From positions 93,808 through 157,807 of the IMG/VR virus record IMGVR_UViG_3300008108_000016: 64,000 bases of DNA. One strand, written 5' to 3'. Shown piece after piece: positions 8,005 through 16,608 of this stretch. The notes under the pieces were generated by a model. The model saw only the letters and a list, made by a program, of their open reading frames with translations. It searched no databases and had not been told where the DNA came from. The position numbers and the translations under genes are program-made. Position 1 is the stretch's first letter, and each line of letters begins with the position of its first letter. The stretch is from a virus.

Positions 8005-10218
8005 TTATAAAATAATATAATTATTATTTTGTGTTGTAATATAAAATAAATTTTGTGTTACCAAATAATCAACATCAATCAAGACATATACGAAGTCATT
8101 AGGTTCACACACTATTGTATTGCAATTAGGGCAATCAGGATTTAACATATCAAATGTAGACTGAAGTAATAAAAAATTATGTTTTATTTCAGGGGCAGAC
8201 AATGGAGTAACGTACATTCTAAATTGTGATACCCCACCCTCAAATGTTCCTGCAAAATTTTCTTCAAGTAAAATATTTGTTTGTAAACCTGATAATGACG
8301 TTGTGTTTAATAAATCTGTTGAGAATGATTCAGGATCCTGAATATATTTTCCATCTAACGCAGTACATGCCGAGAACGTCAAGTTCTCTCTTAAACCTTG
8401 CGTACCTCCACCCCAAGATATGTTAAAAGGAACACCAAGTTGTTTTTCTTTGTCGGTATTTAACGCTCTTGGAATTATCTCTTCAAAATTTTCAATGGTG
8501 TAGAAGATTTTACCATTAACATAGATTTTTAATCTACCCATTCTAAAGTCGGTTTCATCAAGCCAAGTTTGTTCCAAATTAACAAGTTCAATTTGTTCGG
8601 CAACTTGTTGACCATTCGTATATGGTGGAGCGATTAATTTTGCGGTATCATTTGCCAAAGAATTTAAATACTCAAACTTTGTTATGTCTCCTAATCCACC
8701 TCTCCATTTTAAATCACAAGTGTCCAACCAAGTATACCTTTCCCATACGATATCAACTTGGAACCAATGTTCTTGATCCAAATAATCAGGATTTTCATTT
8801 TCACAATAATCATATATCCCGTTTGGAGAACAATATTCATCAATCGTATATCCTGTAACATATGTTTGACCTGTAGTACAAGTCCCCGTTGTTTCACAAT
8901 TACCCGTCCATCTTAAAACTTTAACACCAATTTTTGGATTTTCTTTTGACCCACATAACTTAACGGCTAAGGCGTTTGACATTGAATCAAATAACGGATC
9001 CGTTTCACAAGTACTTTGAATTGAAGTGAATCCAGTTGGGGTACAATCAACACAATCTTTACATTCCTCACATTTTGTACAAGACGGAGTACATACAGGA
9101 GTTGGAACATCACACGTTGGAGTTGGAGAAGGTGTTGGTGTTGGTGTGGGTTCAATAATAGTTGAGCAAGAATGTTCAAAACATTCCCAACCACAAGTTT
9201 CACAAGGAGTATCATAACATCCGCACCCACAAGTTAATTTTTTATCTTTTATTCCATTACATAAATCACAACCATAATTTAGATGAGGATCATGTTGATT
9301 GTTTTTTGATCGTGGAGGATAAACATAAACACATCTACTATTCGTTACCGTTCTATTACAACACGCACAAGTTTCAACACATTCTTCTAACCCATTTGTA
9401 ACTCTTGTATAACCTGTAAAACAATTTGGTGTCCCATCGGCGTGATGATAAAATTTATTTTCGGCTCTTGTACCAAAATAAAAGAAAATACCCGCATTGT
9501 CAGGATAAACCTCGTTTAATGTTGTTTCACCTGATGATGGAAAAAATTCATTTATTAATCTTGGTTTTAATAACATTTCTACCGCCCATCCTTTATTCAT
9601 TCTTTCAGGTAGGATGTCGTAATCATAACCAAATAATTTATAAAATCCTTGATAAAACCCACCATATAATTCATGATATTTACCAACAGATCCTGTTTTA
9701 CTTACAACCTCATATAATGTTGTTTTTGGTATACCGGAAAATCTTTCATTTTGTGATGTATACCCGGTAACTTGAAACATTTTAAATCTTCTATCATAAT
9801 ATTCTCTATCAAATTTAAATGAATCAGAATATAAACCATTTGTGAAATTTATTGATTCTCCTGTCATTGATGTTACTAGACCATTATCAATTCCTGTTAG
9901 TCCAATATCACAAGCAGTTGATGATGAAAAACAAGAAAGATCTAATTCATCTGGATTATAATAATTTTGAGAAACAAAAACGTTGTTATAATTATATTGT
10001 TTATATAATAAAGTTAAATTTTGAACACTTATTGGGTTATTTATGTCAATATTTATTGGTAATCTATTACCATATGTTTGAGCAATTAAATATGGTGAGA
10101 ATACAACCTCTTGATTAAAGTCAACCTCATCGGACGCCAAAGACATATCTTGACAATCATTTACGATGTTTAACTTTAGTTTTTGGTAAACATATTGATT
10201 AATATTCTGTTGAGCCAT
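8005..10218 (-). CDS. Large Cys-rich virion protein with LamG-like domain
   Basis: I place the start at the ATG at 10218 (MAQQNINQYVYQKLKL, 737 residues) rather than at an upstream TTG, because it follows a TATTTATC element by 18 bases. Residues around 260-420 are very Cys-rich (CACCNRTVTNSRC, CGCGCYDTPCETCGWEC, CTKCEECKDCVDC) with a TPTPTPSPTPT spacer in the middle. The part after residue about 500 (RLKIYVNGKIFYTIENF, GGVSQFRMYVTPLSAPEI) looks like a concanavalin/LamG jelly roll that could bind sugar. It heads the minus-strand fibre block. Role: virion surface protein; the exact location on the particle is unknown. Confidence 0.75.
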   Translation of the reverse strand: MAQQNINQYVYQKLKLNIVNDCQDMSLASDEVDFNQEVVFSPYLIAQTYGNRLPINIDINNPISVQNLTLLYKQYNYNNVFVSQNYYNPDELDLSCFSSSTACDIGLTGIDNGLVTSMTGESINFTNGLYSDSFKFDREYYDRRFKMFQVTGYTSQNERFSGIPKTTLYEVVSKTGSVGKYHELYGGFYQGFYKLFGYDYDILPERMNKGWAVEMLLKPRLINEFFPSSGETTLNEVYPDNAGIFFYFGTRAENKFYHHADGTPNCFTGYTRVTNGLEECVETCACCNRTVTNSRCVYVYPPRSKNNQHDPHLNYGCDLCNGIKDKKLTCGCGCYDTPCETCGWECFEHSCSTIIEPTPTPTPSPTPTCDVPTPVCTPSCTKCEECKDCVDCTPTGFTSIQSTCETDPLFDSMSNALAVKLCGSKENPKIGVKVLRWTGNCETTGTCTTGQTYVTGYTIDEYCSPNGIYDYCENENPDYLDQEHWFQVDIVWERYTWLDTCDLKWRGGLGDITKFEYLNSLANDTAKLIAPPYTNGQQVAEQIELVNLEQTWLDETDFRMGRLKIYVNGKIFYTIENFEEIIPRALNTDKEKQLGVPFNISWGGGTQGLRENLTFSACTALDGKYIQDPESFSTDLLNTTSLSGLQTNILLEENFAGTFEGGVSQFRMYVTPLSAPEIKHNFLLLQSTFDMLNPDCPNCNTIVCEPNDFVYVLIDVDYLVTQNLFYITTQNNNYIIL

Positions 10219-10228
10219 CTTTTTTTTA

Positions 10229-10236
10229 GATAAATA
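10229..10236 (-). promoter_or_regulatory. Variant late promoter core TATTTATC
   Basis: Sense-strand TATTTATC, 18 bases before the chosen ATG at 10218. It supports that start over the upstream TTG. Confidence 0.4.
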
Positions 10237-10272
10237 CCACAAAACAAAGTATTTATTGTAAAAAATACGAAC

Positions 10273-10286
10273 GATTAATATTAATC
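10273..10286. promoter_or_regulatory. 14-bp perfect palindrome, possible operator
   Basis: GATTAATATTAATC is a perfect palindrome lying between divergent genes and ending 8 bases before the ATG at 10295. Its place suggests a protein-binding site for the plus-strand gene. AT-rich palindromes can arise by chance, so the call is tentative. Confidence 0.3.
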
Positions 10287-10294
10287 ATTTTACT

Positions 10295-11284
10295 ATGAGA
10301 AGCAAAAAAATATTGGATGAAATAAAAAAACCCTCTATTGAGGATATCACCAACAAATTAAAAAAGTATAAATCTATTGCCATAGATGAACTTAAACAAA
10401 CTAGATTGTTGGTTAAGATTATTATGTCTTCAATTAAGCAATATTTAAAAGATAAAGATTTTGAACTTGACGCTGAAGATAAAAAATTTATAAAAGATCA
10501 ATCTTCAGACGTATTAAAATTAATCCCGTTAGTAGTATTCCAAGTTGTTCCAGGGTCATCAATCGCAACACCATTTATAGTAAAGTTAGGTCAAAAATTA
10601 GGTATGAAACTTAATTCCGATATTCCCGAAAAATACAAAGAAAAAGAAAAGAAAGATGGTGAAATGAATGAACTTGTTGATTCTGATGGTAGTTTTGCGG
10701 GTTCTAACATTCCAATTTTAAATCAAGGATTACACCCAAGAAAAACTCAAGATCAAACAGTTATAACAACAAGACAAACTAATAATCCTGTTGTTAGAGG
10801 TTATCGTGTTTATTATGGGGAATCAATTGATAAGAATGATGAGAAACTTTTGGATGAGGTTGATATGTCAGATGCGTTTGGTTATGAGGAAACAGAAGAC
10901 GCTCAAACATACTCAAAGGCAAGTAAAATATTAAAGAAGATGGGGATTGAAGATCCTATTGAAAGAAACGATAGATTAGAGGTTATGGGATTTGACCCAA
11001 GGTTAGATAAAGAATTAAAAAGAGAAAAGAGAAGAGGTAAATGTAAAAATTGTTTTACCAAACGAAGATTGTCTGAAACCGAAAGAGAGATGATGATAAA
11101 AATGATTGATGAAATTTTACTAAAGAAAAAAAATAAAGGGGATGATCTTGTAAAAAAAAATAATGAAGAAGAAACTCCTGTTAGTAGAATTTTAACAAGA
11201 AATTTACAATCAATTAAAAAAGTTGCAGAAAAAGAGGGAATAAGTATTAACCAATTAATTAAAATTCTTAAAAAAGGTGAATAA
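10295..11284 (+). CDS. LETM1-like domain phage protein
   Basis: 329 residues. Residues about 60-110 (LDAEDKKFIKDQSSDVLKLI, then PLVVFQVVPGSSIATPFIVKLGQKLG) match the core of bacterial LETM1-like proteins: a charged helix, then a hydrophobic ...P..F..VPG....P...KL segment. The rest is Lys/Glu-rich with a small CKNC motif near residue 250 and a C-terminal helix (ISINQLIKILKKGE). No signal peptide. It begins a five-gene plus-strand run ending at the 13088 terminator. LETM1 proteins are membrane-associated in mitochondria and bacteria; the role in a phage is unknown. Confidence 0.6.
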   Translation: MRSKKILDEIKKPSIEDITNKLKKYKSIAIDELKQTRLLVKIIMSSIKQYLKDKDFELDAEDKKFIKDQSSDVLKLIPLVVFQVVPGSSIATPFIVKLGQKLGMKLNSDIPEKYKEKEKKDGEMNELVDSDGSFAGSNIPILNQGLHPRKTQDQTVITTRQTNNPVVRGYRVYYGESIDKNDEKLLDEVDMSDAFGYEETEDAQTYSKASKILKKMGIEDPIERNDRLEVMGFDPRLDKELKREKRRGKCKNCFTKRRLSETEREMMIKMIDEILLKKKNKGDDLVKKNNEEETPVSRILTRNLQSIKKVAEKEGISINQLIKILKKGE

Positions 11285-11744
11285 GGAATTATACGGACAA
11301 ATTATTAAATTACCTGAAGAACTTGTTGAGTATCTTCAGAAGTGTTTTGAGCAAGTCCCTAACTCTGATTCTACAGTTGAGGGTCATAAGAGAAATATCT
11401 TTTTAAGAGATAAAGGACAAGTAACATTCCAACAACTTGAGAGAATACAAAATTGGTTCAAATATTTTGATGGTAAAAAGGAAGACGCACCATATGTATT
11501 AAATGGTGGTGATTATATGAATAATTGGGTATCAACAACTATTGATGGTTTAAGAAGAGGAACACAAACACCACAAATAACACAAGATGTTATGCCCGAT
11601 GATGTTAATGATGAATTAATTGATAACATGGGATGGTTATCAAATATGAATAGAGAATCAAAAAGTCATAAAGGTTATAATGATGATATCAAAATAACCG
11701 AAAACCTGAAAAGGATAAACGATATTATGAAAAAAATAATTTAA
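11277..11744 (+). CDS. Conserved-looking hypothetical phage protein
   Basis: 155 residues from a GTG at 11277 that overlaps the end of the LETM1-like gene by 8 bases (translational coupling). It has an N-terminal helical part (LPEELVEYLQKCFEQVP), a motif GGDYMNNWVSTTIDGLRRGT in the middle and a Lys-rich C-terminal helix. No recognised domain. Its position among virion-type small genes suggests a structural or assembly role, but this is only context. Confidence 0.65.
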   Translation: MNKELYGQIIKLPEELVEYLQKCFEQVPNSDSTVEGHKRNIFLRDKGQVTFQQLERIQNWFKYFDGKKEDAPYVLNGGDYMNNWVSTTIDGLRRGTQTPQITQDVMPDDVNDELIDNMGWLSNMNRESKSHKGYNDDIKITENLKRINDIMKKII

Positions 11745-11745
11745 A

Positions 11746-12033
11746 ATGGCGGTTACAGAAAGATTAAATTTTGATCAACCACAAAATGAGTTAGGTCAAA
11801 TTGCGGAACAACAAAGACAGAGACTTATACCAAAGAATGATTATAAACCAACTAATCAATATTCACAAACAAATAAAGATGCAATATCCGATGGGGATGA
11901 ATTAGGTAAAGGTACTGGAGGATTTTTGGATACAACTAATGGAGGATCTTCAATTGATATTCTTGAAAGAAAGAATGAAATAAAAATTAATGAATATCAA
12001 TCTAATAAACCGTATACAACTCCTTCGGTTTAA
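11746..12033 (+). CDS. Small hypothetical protein
   Basis: 95 residues, polar, Asn/Gln-rich and probably disordered (YKPTNQYSQTNKDAISDG, GGFLDTTNGGSS). It starts 1 base after the preceding stop, and its TAA overlaps the ATG of the WYL gene (TAATG), so it is part of the same operon. No domain recognised. Confidence 0.6.
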   Translation: MAVTERLNFDQPQNELGQIAEQQRQRLIPKNDYKPTNQYSQTNKDAISDGDELGKGTGGFLDTTNGGSSIDILERKNEIKINEYQSNKPYTTPSV

Positions 12034-12437
12034 TGAAACTTTACAACTCTCTGAAAAGTCTTATTCTTGAGATAGCATCAATAGATTCAATTGTTGATGC
12101 AATTAAGAAAAAACAGAAAGTTGTAATTTATTACAAAGGAGATGAACCAGGTGGAAATGGACTAAGAACTATTGAACCCGTTTGTTTTGGGTATAGTAAG
12201 GCAGGTAACCCTGTTTTACGAGCTTGGGATTTAGAAGGAGCTTCACATAGAGCATATTTAGGGAAGAAACCTTTACCAAGTTGGAGATTATTCAGGGTTG
12301 ATAAAATAGTTTCGTTTAGACCAACCGCAGAAAAGTTTGATACACCAAGACCTGGTTATAACCCTAACGGAGATAAAAGTATGACTAATGTAATTGTAAA
12401 CGCTGTATTTGGTGGTACTGAAGAAACTATAACATAA
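12033..12437 (+). CDS. WYL-domain protein
   Basis: 134 residues. Residues 20-105 follow the WYL pattern: IVDAIKKKQKVVIYYKG, then a Gly-rich turn, RTIEPVCFGYSKAGNPVLRA, and SWRLFRVDKIVSF. WYL domains bind small ligands or nucleic acid in transcription factors and defence proteins; here there is no HTH. The first 13 residues (MKLYNSLKSLILE) resemble the short helix ending in Glu that I propose as a capsid-targeting tag. This could make it a packaged protein. Domain call is good; function is open. Confidence 0.75.
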   Translation: MKLYNSLKSLILEIASIDSIVDAIKKKQKVVIYYKGDEPGGNGLRTIEPVCFGYSKAGNPVLRAWDLEGASHRAYLGKKPLPSWRLFRVDKIVSFRPTAEKFDTPRPGYNPNGDKSMTNVIVNAVFGGTEETIT

Positions 12438-12456
12438 ACAATACAATATTTTTAAT

Positions 12457-13065
12457 ATGTCGGCAGATCAAGATTTAATTAACAAGTTGTTAATATCAAA
12501 AAAAATAATGGAAAGACACGATAGTATGGGTCGTGGAAACCATGCAAATGTCTCAATACCAAACACACCTGTGGTTGAGGACTATAAACCCGTAAGTGGT
12601 AATTACAATATACCTCAAGATTTATTATCTGAAGTGGAAGTACCAACACAAAAGAATTATAATACTTCAGTACCAACGGCAGATAGAATTGCTAGTTCAA
12701 AACTACCTGATGAGATTAAAAGGTTAATGATGGAACACCCAATACAACAACCAAATAACCCATTAACCGCAGGATCATCATTATCACCAGATTTAATTGA
12801 TAAAGCATCAAGACTAATGAATTCAAAAGCAAATGGGGAACCGATTGTAGAAAATGTTAGACCTAAACAACAACCAACTCAATCATCAATTTCTTTTAAC
12901 CCAAACCAAATTAAAGATATTGTAAGAGAAACAGTTGAGGATGTGTTAAGAGAAAATGGTCTAATGGTTGAATCCACAAAAAAATCAAATGAAGTTTTTA
13001 GATTCAAAGTGGGTCAACATATTTTTGAGGGTAAGATTACAAAAATTAAAAAAGTTTCAGAATAA
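12457..13065 (+). CDS. Hypothetical phage protein, mostly disordered
   Basis: 202 residues. The N-terminal two thirds are Pro/Asn/Gln-rich and probably unstructured. The C-terminus has a helix (NQIKDIVRETVEDVLRENGL) followed by a compact beta unit (VFRFKVGQHIFEGKITKIKK) that looks like a conserved docking module. It is the last gene before a strong terminator, so it ends the plus-strand operon that starts at 10295. No function assigned. Confidence 0.65.
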   Translation: MSADQDLINKLLISKKIMERHDSMGRGNHANVSIPNTPVVEDYKPVSGNYNIPQDLLSEVEVPTQKNYNTSVPTADRIASSKLPDEIKRLMMEHPIQQPNNPLTAGSSLSPDLIDKASRLMNSKANGEPIVENVRPKQQPTQSSISFNPNQIKDIVRETVEDVLRENGLMVESTKKSNEVFRFKVGQHIFEGKITKIKKVSE

Positions 13066-13087
13066 CTTAAGTTATTTAAATTCATAT

Positions 13088-13114
13088 CCCCATTCATAAA
13101 GAGTGGGGTTTTTT
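13088..13114 (+). terminator. Rho-independent terminator
   Basis: Stem CCCCATTC / GAGTGGGG (one T-G pair) with a 5-base loop ATAAA, followed by a T run. It ends the operon 10295-13065 and separates it from the homing endonuclease gene. Confidence 0.85.
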
Positions 13115-13148
13115 GTTTTTTTTATTTTACCTTTTGATACAACAGAAC

Positions 13149-13156
13149 TATTTATA
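13149..13156 (+). promoter_or_regulatory. Candidate late promoter core TATTTATA
   Basis: TATTTATA followed by ATAAAA, 24 bases before the ATG of the homing endonuclease at 13173. The context TATTTATAATAAAA is shared with the copies upstream of 46687 and 53084. Confidence 0.55.
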
Positions 13157-13172
13157 ATAAAAACAACATATT

Positions 13173-14075
13173 ATGGCAAAAAAAATTGATTTAAATGAAA
13201 CGTTAATTATTAAAGAATATTTGGGAGGTAAAAGTTCATTAATATTGTCAAAAGAATTTGGGGTGTCTAAACCCACTATTTTATCAGTACTAAAAAAACA
13301 TAATGTAACTAGAAAAAGAAATAGATGTGATTCATTAAAAATAATTAAAAATGATAATAAATATGTTATTTTAAGAAAATGCCCTCAATGTGGTTCAGAC
13401 GTTAAGACAACATCAAAAGATAGGATAATTGCCTGTAGAAATTATTTTAATTTGAGGAATTCATTATGTAAAAATTGTAGTATTATAAATCAAAAAGGAA
13501 ATGGGAATCCATTTTACGGTAAAAAACACACTGGGGAGTCCAAACAAAAAATATCAAATAGTAGAAAAGGAAAAGCAACCGGTAAAGAAAATTCTATGGC
13601 AAACCCAAAACATAGGGATAAGGCTAGAAAAAATTTAAAAAAGAAATGGGATGAGGGTAATATGGAGCATGCCAGAAAAATAATGTCAGAAAAGATGAAA
13701 GAAACAAGAAGATTAGGTAAAATAAAATCTGTGATAAGATCTAAAGCTGAATATGAAATAATAAAAAAAATAAAAGAAATAGGATATAAAGTTAAATCAT
13801 CATTTAGAGTTGACACTAAAATATGTGATATATTTATCCCTAAGTTAAATTTAATTATTGAGTATAATGGAGACTATTGGCATTGCAACCCAAAAAAATA
13901 TCCATCGGATTATTTTCATTCCGTTAAAAATATGACAGCAAAAGAATTATGGGATTATGATAAAAACAAGATTGACTTAGTAAGGAATAAAGGTTATAAT
14001 TTAGAAGTAATTTGGGAATCTGAATATAAGAAAAACCAAAACATAATAAATAAACTAATTAAAAAATATGAGTAA
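13173..14075 (+). CDS. Free-standing homing endonuclease, Vsr-like (EDxHD) nuclease
   Basis: 300 residues, modular. An N-terminal HTH (res. 24-43, FGVSKPTILSVLKKHNV) is followed by two CX2C knuckles (C70/C73, C99/C102) that can hold zinc, then NUMOD3-like DNA-binding repeats (NPFYGKKHTGESKQKISNSR, about 112-131). The C-terminal nuclease domain has D219, E230, D234, H237 and D261 in a CDIFIPKLNLIIEYNGDYWH context, as in Vsr-related homing enzymes. The stop overlaps the ATG of the next glycosyltransferase reading frame. This family cuts a nearby target in phages lacking it, spreading itself and its neighbours. Confidence 0.88.
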   Translation: MAKKIDLNETLIIKEYLGGKSSLILSKEFGVSKPTILSVLKKHNVTRKRNRCDSLKIIKNDNKYVILRKCPQCGSDVKTTSKDRIIACRNYFNLRNSLCKNCSIINQKGNGNPFYGKKHTGESKQKISNSRKGKATGKENSMANPKHRDKARKNLKKKWDEGNMEHARKIMSEKMKETRRLGKIKSVIRSKAEYEIIKKIKEIGYKVKSSFRVDTKICDIFIPKLNLIIEYNGDYWHCNPKKYPSDYFHSVKNMTAKELWDYDKNKIDLVRNKGYNLEVIWESEYKKNQNIINKLIKKYE

Positions 14076-14178
14076 AGAAAGCCCCATGAATGGTCGTGAG
14101 AGAATTAGAGTATTAGTTCTCCCAAGTGACCAATCTGGGGTTGGCTGAGGTAAATTCCGTTCAGTTGACCCCCATGTA
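14068..14178 (+). other. In-frame 5' part of the glycosyltransferase gene, interrupted by TGA
   Basis: From an ATG at 14068, overlapping the end of the endonuclease gene, the frame reads RIRVLVLPSDQSGVG, then TGA at 14146-14148, then GKFRSVDPHVMLQNKYPDEF into the downstream gene. Before and after the TGA the protein looks like one continuous GT-B N-terminal domain, so the stop splits a formerly or conditionally whole gene. TGA is a normal terminator for other genes here (18685, 21377, 22195, 25877), so a general code change is unlikely. Confidence 0.75.
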
Positions 14179-15315
14179 ATGTTACAAAACAAATATCCTG
14201 ATGAATTTCACGTTGATATTGATTACGAACCAAAAATAAATGATCAGAACTATTGGAAACAATATCAAATTGTTCATTTCCACAGAAATATCGGTCAAAA
14301 TTATGAAGATTGCCCTGCACTTATTGAATGGTTAAAAAGTGTTGGTATCGTTGTTATTGCGGATGTTGACGATTATTGGTTACCAACAAAGGAACATCCT
14401 ATTCATCAGTTAATTATTAACAATAAAATTCACGAGAAGATTATTGCAAATCTTAAAGTATCATCATACGTTACAACAACAACAGATATTTTTGCGAATG
14501 AAATTAGAAAGTTCAATAAAAATGTTTATGTTTTACCAAACGCAATTGATCCAAGAGAAGAACAATTTAATCAACCAACTTTACCTTCCGAAAAAATCAG
14601 AGTAGGTTGGCTTGGTGGATCCTCACATTTACACGATTTGAAGTTATTGGATGGTATGGTAAATAAATTAAAACCTCAACAGGATAAATTACAATTTTAT
14701 CTTTGTGGTTTTGATACAAGAGGAACCGTAACAGAAATTAATAAAAATACGGGGGAAGAAGTAAGAAGACCAATTAAACCCGAAGAAACGGTTTGGGTTA
14801 AATATGAATCAATTTTTACTGACAACTATAAAATAATTTCACCAAATTATAAATTATTTTTGGATAGGTTTAATGATGAAGAGTTTCTTGGGTGGGAAAA
14901 TGAAAACTACGTAAGAGTATGGACAAAACCTGCAACATCATACGCAAAGAATTATTCAAGGTTTGATATATCATTATCACCAATTGTTGATCACGTTTTT
15001 AACAGGATGAAATCACAACTTAAAGTTATTGAGGCGGGATTCTATAAAAAAGCCTTAATCGCATCAAACGTTGGGCCTTATACCATAGATCTTAAACATT
15101 CGGTAAGTAATGGTAAATTTGTTGATGGTAATGCCCTATTGGTTGACAAACATAGAAACCATTCAGATTGGGTTAAAAACGTTAAATTGTTGGTAAACAA
15201 CCCAAACATGGTTAAAGATATGGGTGAAAGATTATATGAAACCGTAAAAGACACATATGATCTTAATATTGTTACAAAAAATAGAAGTGAATTTTACAAA
15301 TCTTTAATTAAATAA
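14179..15315 (+). CDS. GT-B glycosyltransferase (GT4-like), N-terminus cut by in-frame TGA
   Basis: 378 residues as an open frame; a full-length protein would start at 14068 and read through a TGA. Features are IVHFHRNIG, VVIADVDDYWL, VYVLPNAIDP at the domain linker, RVGWLGGSSHLHDL in the donor half, and MKSQLKVIEAGFYKKALIAS with the Glu typical of retaining GT4 enzymes. The first Rossmann strand and Gly loop (VLVLPSDQSGVG) are on the far side of the TGA, so the product starting at 14179 would lack a donor/acceptor loop. Possible states: pseudogene, read-through gene or sequencing error. It opens the glycan region and sits beside a homing endonuclease. Confidence 0.8.
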   Translation: MLQNKYPDEFHVDIDYEPKINDQNYWKQYQIVHFHRNIGQNYEDCPALIEWLKSVGIVVIADVDDYWLPTKEHPIHQLIINNKIHEKIIANLKVSSYVTTTTDIFANEIRKFNKNVYVLPNAIDPREEQFNQPTLPSEKIRVGWLGGSSHLHDLKLLDGMVNKLKPQQDKLQFYLCGFDTRGTVTEINKNTGEEVRRPIKPEETVWVKYESIFTDNYKIISPNYKLFLDRFNDEEFLGWENENYVRVWTKPATSYAKNYSRFDISLSPIVDHVFNRMKSQLKVIEAGFYKKALIASNVGPYTIDLKHSVSNGKFVDGNALLVDKHRNHSDWVKNVKLLVNNPNMVKDMGERLYETVKDTYDLNIVTKNRSEFYKSLIK

Positions 15316-15317
15316 TT

Positions 15318-16019
15318 ATGATTAATATACCAATTACCAAAATTTTATTCCTTGACATTGAAACCGTTGGTGGATGCCCTGATTATGAATCCTGTGAGAA
15401 ATTCAATCCAGATCTTGCCAATCAATTTAACAAATATTTTGATTGGTTTCAAAAAAGATTTCCCGAAGATGAAAGTCTGTTTAGAGAGGAAGTGTTTAAG
15501 AAACGAGCAGCTCTTGTTCCTGAATTTGCAAAAATTATCTGCGTATCAATGGCGTTTGTAATGGACAACGGAGAAGTAAAAAAACAGACATTTTCTGGTG
15601 ATGATGAAAAAGAATTATTGATTCAAGTTAGAAATCTTCTTGATAGATGTAGTAAACTTGATTTCTATCTTTGTGGTCATAATCTAAAAAACTTTGACAT
15701 TCCGATGCTTGCAAAACGTATGATCATAAATGGAATTATGCCATCAAAACTTTTACCATCATATGATACAAAGCCTTGGGAGGTAAAAGCAATTGACACA
15801 AAAGAAATTTGGCAATACGGAGCGTATACATCAATTGGTTCTTTGGATCTTGTTTGTTCAACAATGGGAATACCAACACCAAAAGATGGGGAAATTACTG
15901 GTGATAAAGTTCACGATGCTTATTGGATAGAACAAAAATTAAACTCAATATCTGAATATTGTGAAAAGGATGTTGAAGTTCTTATTGAATTTATAAAAAA
16001 ACTTAAAAACTTGGGATAA
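15318..16019 (+). CDS. DEDDy 3'-5' exonuclease (DnaQ/PolB-like)
   Basis: 233 residues. The exonuclease motifs are complete: ExoI FLDIET (D13, E15), ExoII HNLKNFD (D127) and ExoIII YCEKDV (Y214, D218), i.e. the DEDDy set. The layout matches the predicted 3'-5' exonuclease related to the PolB proofreading domain (PF10108 type). No polymerase domain is fused. It is 2 bases after the glycosyltransferase and 1 base before dUTPase, so a small nucleotide/DNA metabolism pair is embedded in the glycan region. Likely DNA repair, proofreading or host DNA degradation. Confidence 0.9.
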   Translation: MINIPITKILFLDIETVGGCPDYESCEKFNPDLANQFNKYFDWFQKRFPEDESLFREEVFKKRAALVPEFAKIICVSMAFVMDNGEVKKQTFSGDDEKELLIQVRNLLDRCSKLDFYLCGHNLKNFDIPMLAKRMIINGIMPSKLLPSYDTKPWEVKAIDTKEIWQYGAYTSIGSLDLVCSTMGIPTPKDGEITGDKVHDAYWIEQKLNSISEYCEKDVEVLIEFIKKLKNLG

Positions 16020-16020
16020 T

Positions 16021-16608
16021 ATGACTAAAGAAAATGATGATTTTTTTGAACAAATAAAAGATCTTGAAGAAACTTTTGATGGTGATGAACCTGACTATAA
16101 TGCTGTTATGGAACTATTTGGAATCGACATAAATGAAATTGATAGAGAAATGAAATCGTATAACACAAAAGTTGAGGTTAATTATACCACAAAACATGAA
16201 AATTCTGTAGACCCTGTATACGCTTACCCAACAGATTCAGGATTTGACTTGCATTCAACAGAGGAAATAGATATTGATCCATTTGGTAGAACCTTGGTTC
16301 CAACAGGATTGTTTATTGACATTCCCGAACATTATGAAATTCAAGTTAGATCAAAAAGCGGTTTAGCATTAAAACAAGGTTTGATGGTATTAAATTCACC
16401 AGGTACGGTAGATCAAGGGTATACAGGTGAAATAAAAGTAATTATTTTTAATACGAATAATCACAAAGTTAAAATTGATAAAGGTCAAAAAATTGCTCAG
16501 GCGGTTTTTTCTCCTGTTGTTTGTGGTAAGTGGATCAATTTTAATAAAGTAATTAACATTAACGATAAAGACAGATCTGATAAAGGATTTGGTAGTACAG
16601 GGATATGA
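16021..16608 (+). CDS. dut: dUTPase (deoxyuridine 5'-triphosphate nucleotidohydrolase)
   Basis: 195 residues. All five motifs of trimeric dUTPases are present: TDSGFDLHS (71-79), RSKSGLA (110-116), GTVDQGYTGEI (128-138, catalytic Asp131), KGQKIAQAVF (154-163) and RSDKGFGSTG (185-194). It hydrolyses dUTP to dUMP and pyrophosphate, keeping uracil out of phage DNA and feeding dTMP synthesis. About 55 extra acidic residues precede the core, longer than typical. Overlaps the next gene by 4 bases. Confidence 0.96.
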   Translation: MTKENDDFFEQIKDLEETFDGDEPDYNAVMELFGIDINEIDREMKSYNTKVEVNYTTKHENSVDPVYAYPTDSGFDLHSTEEIDIDPFGRTLVPTGLFIDIPEHYEIQVRSKSGLALKQGLMVLNSPGTVDQGYTGEIKVIIFNTNNHKVKIDKGQKIAQAVFSPVVCGKWINFNKVININDKDRSDKGFGSTGI

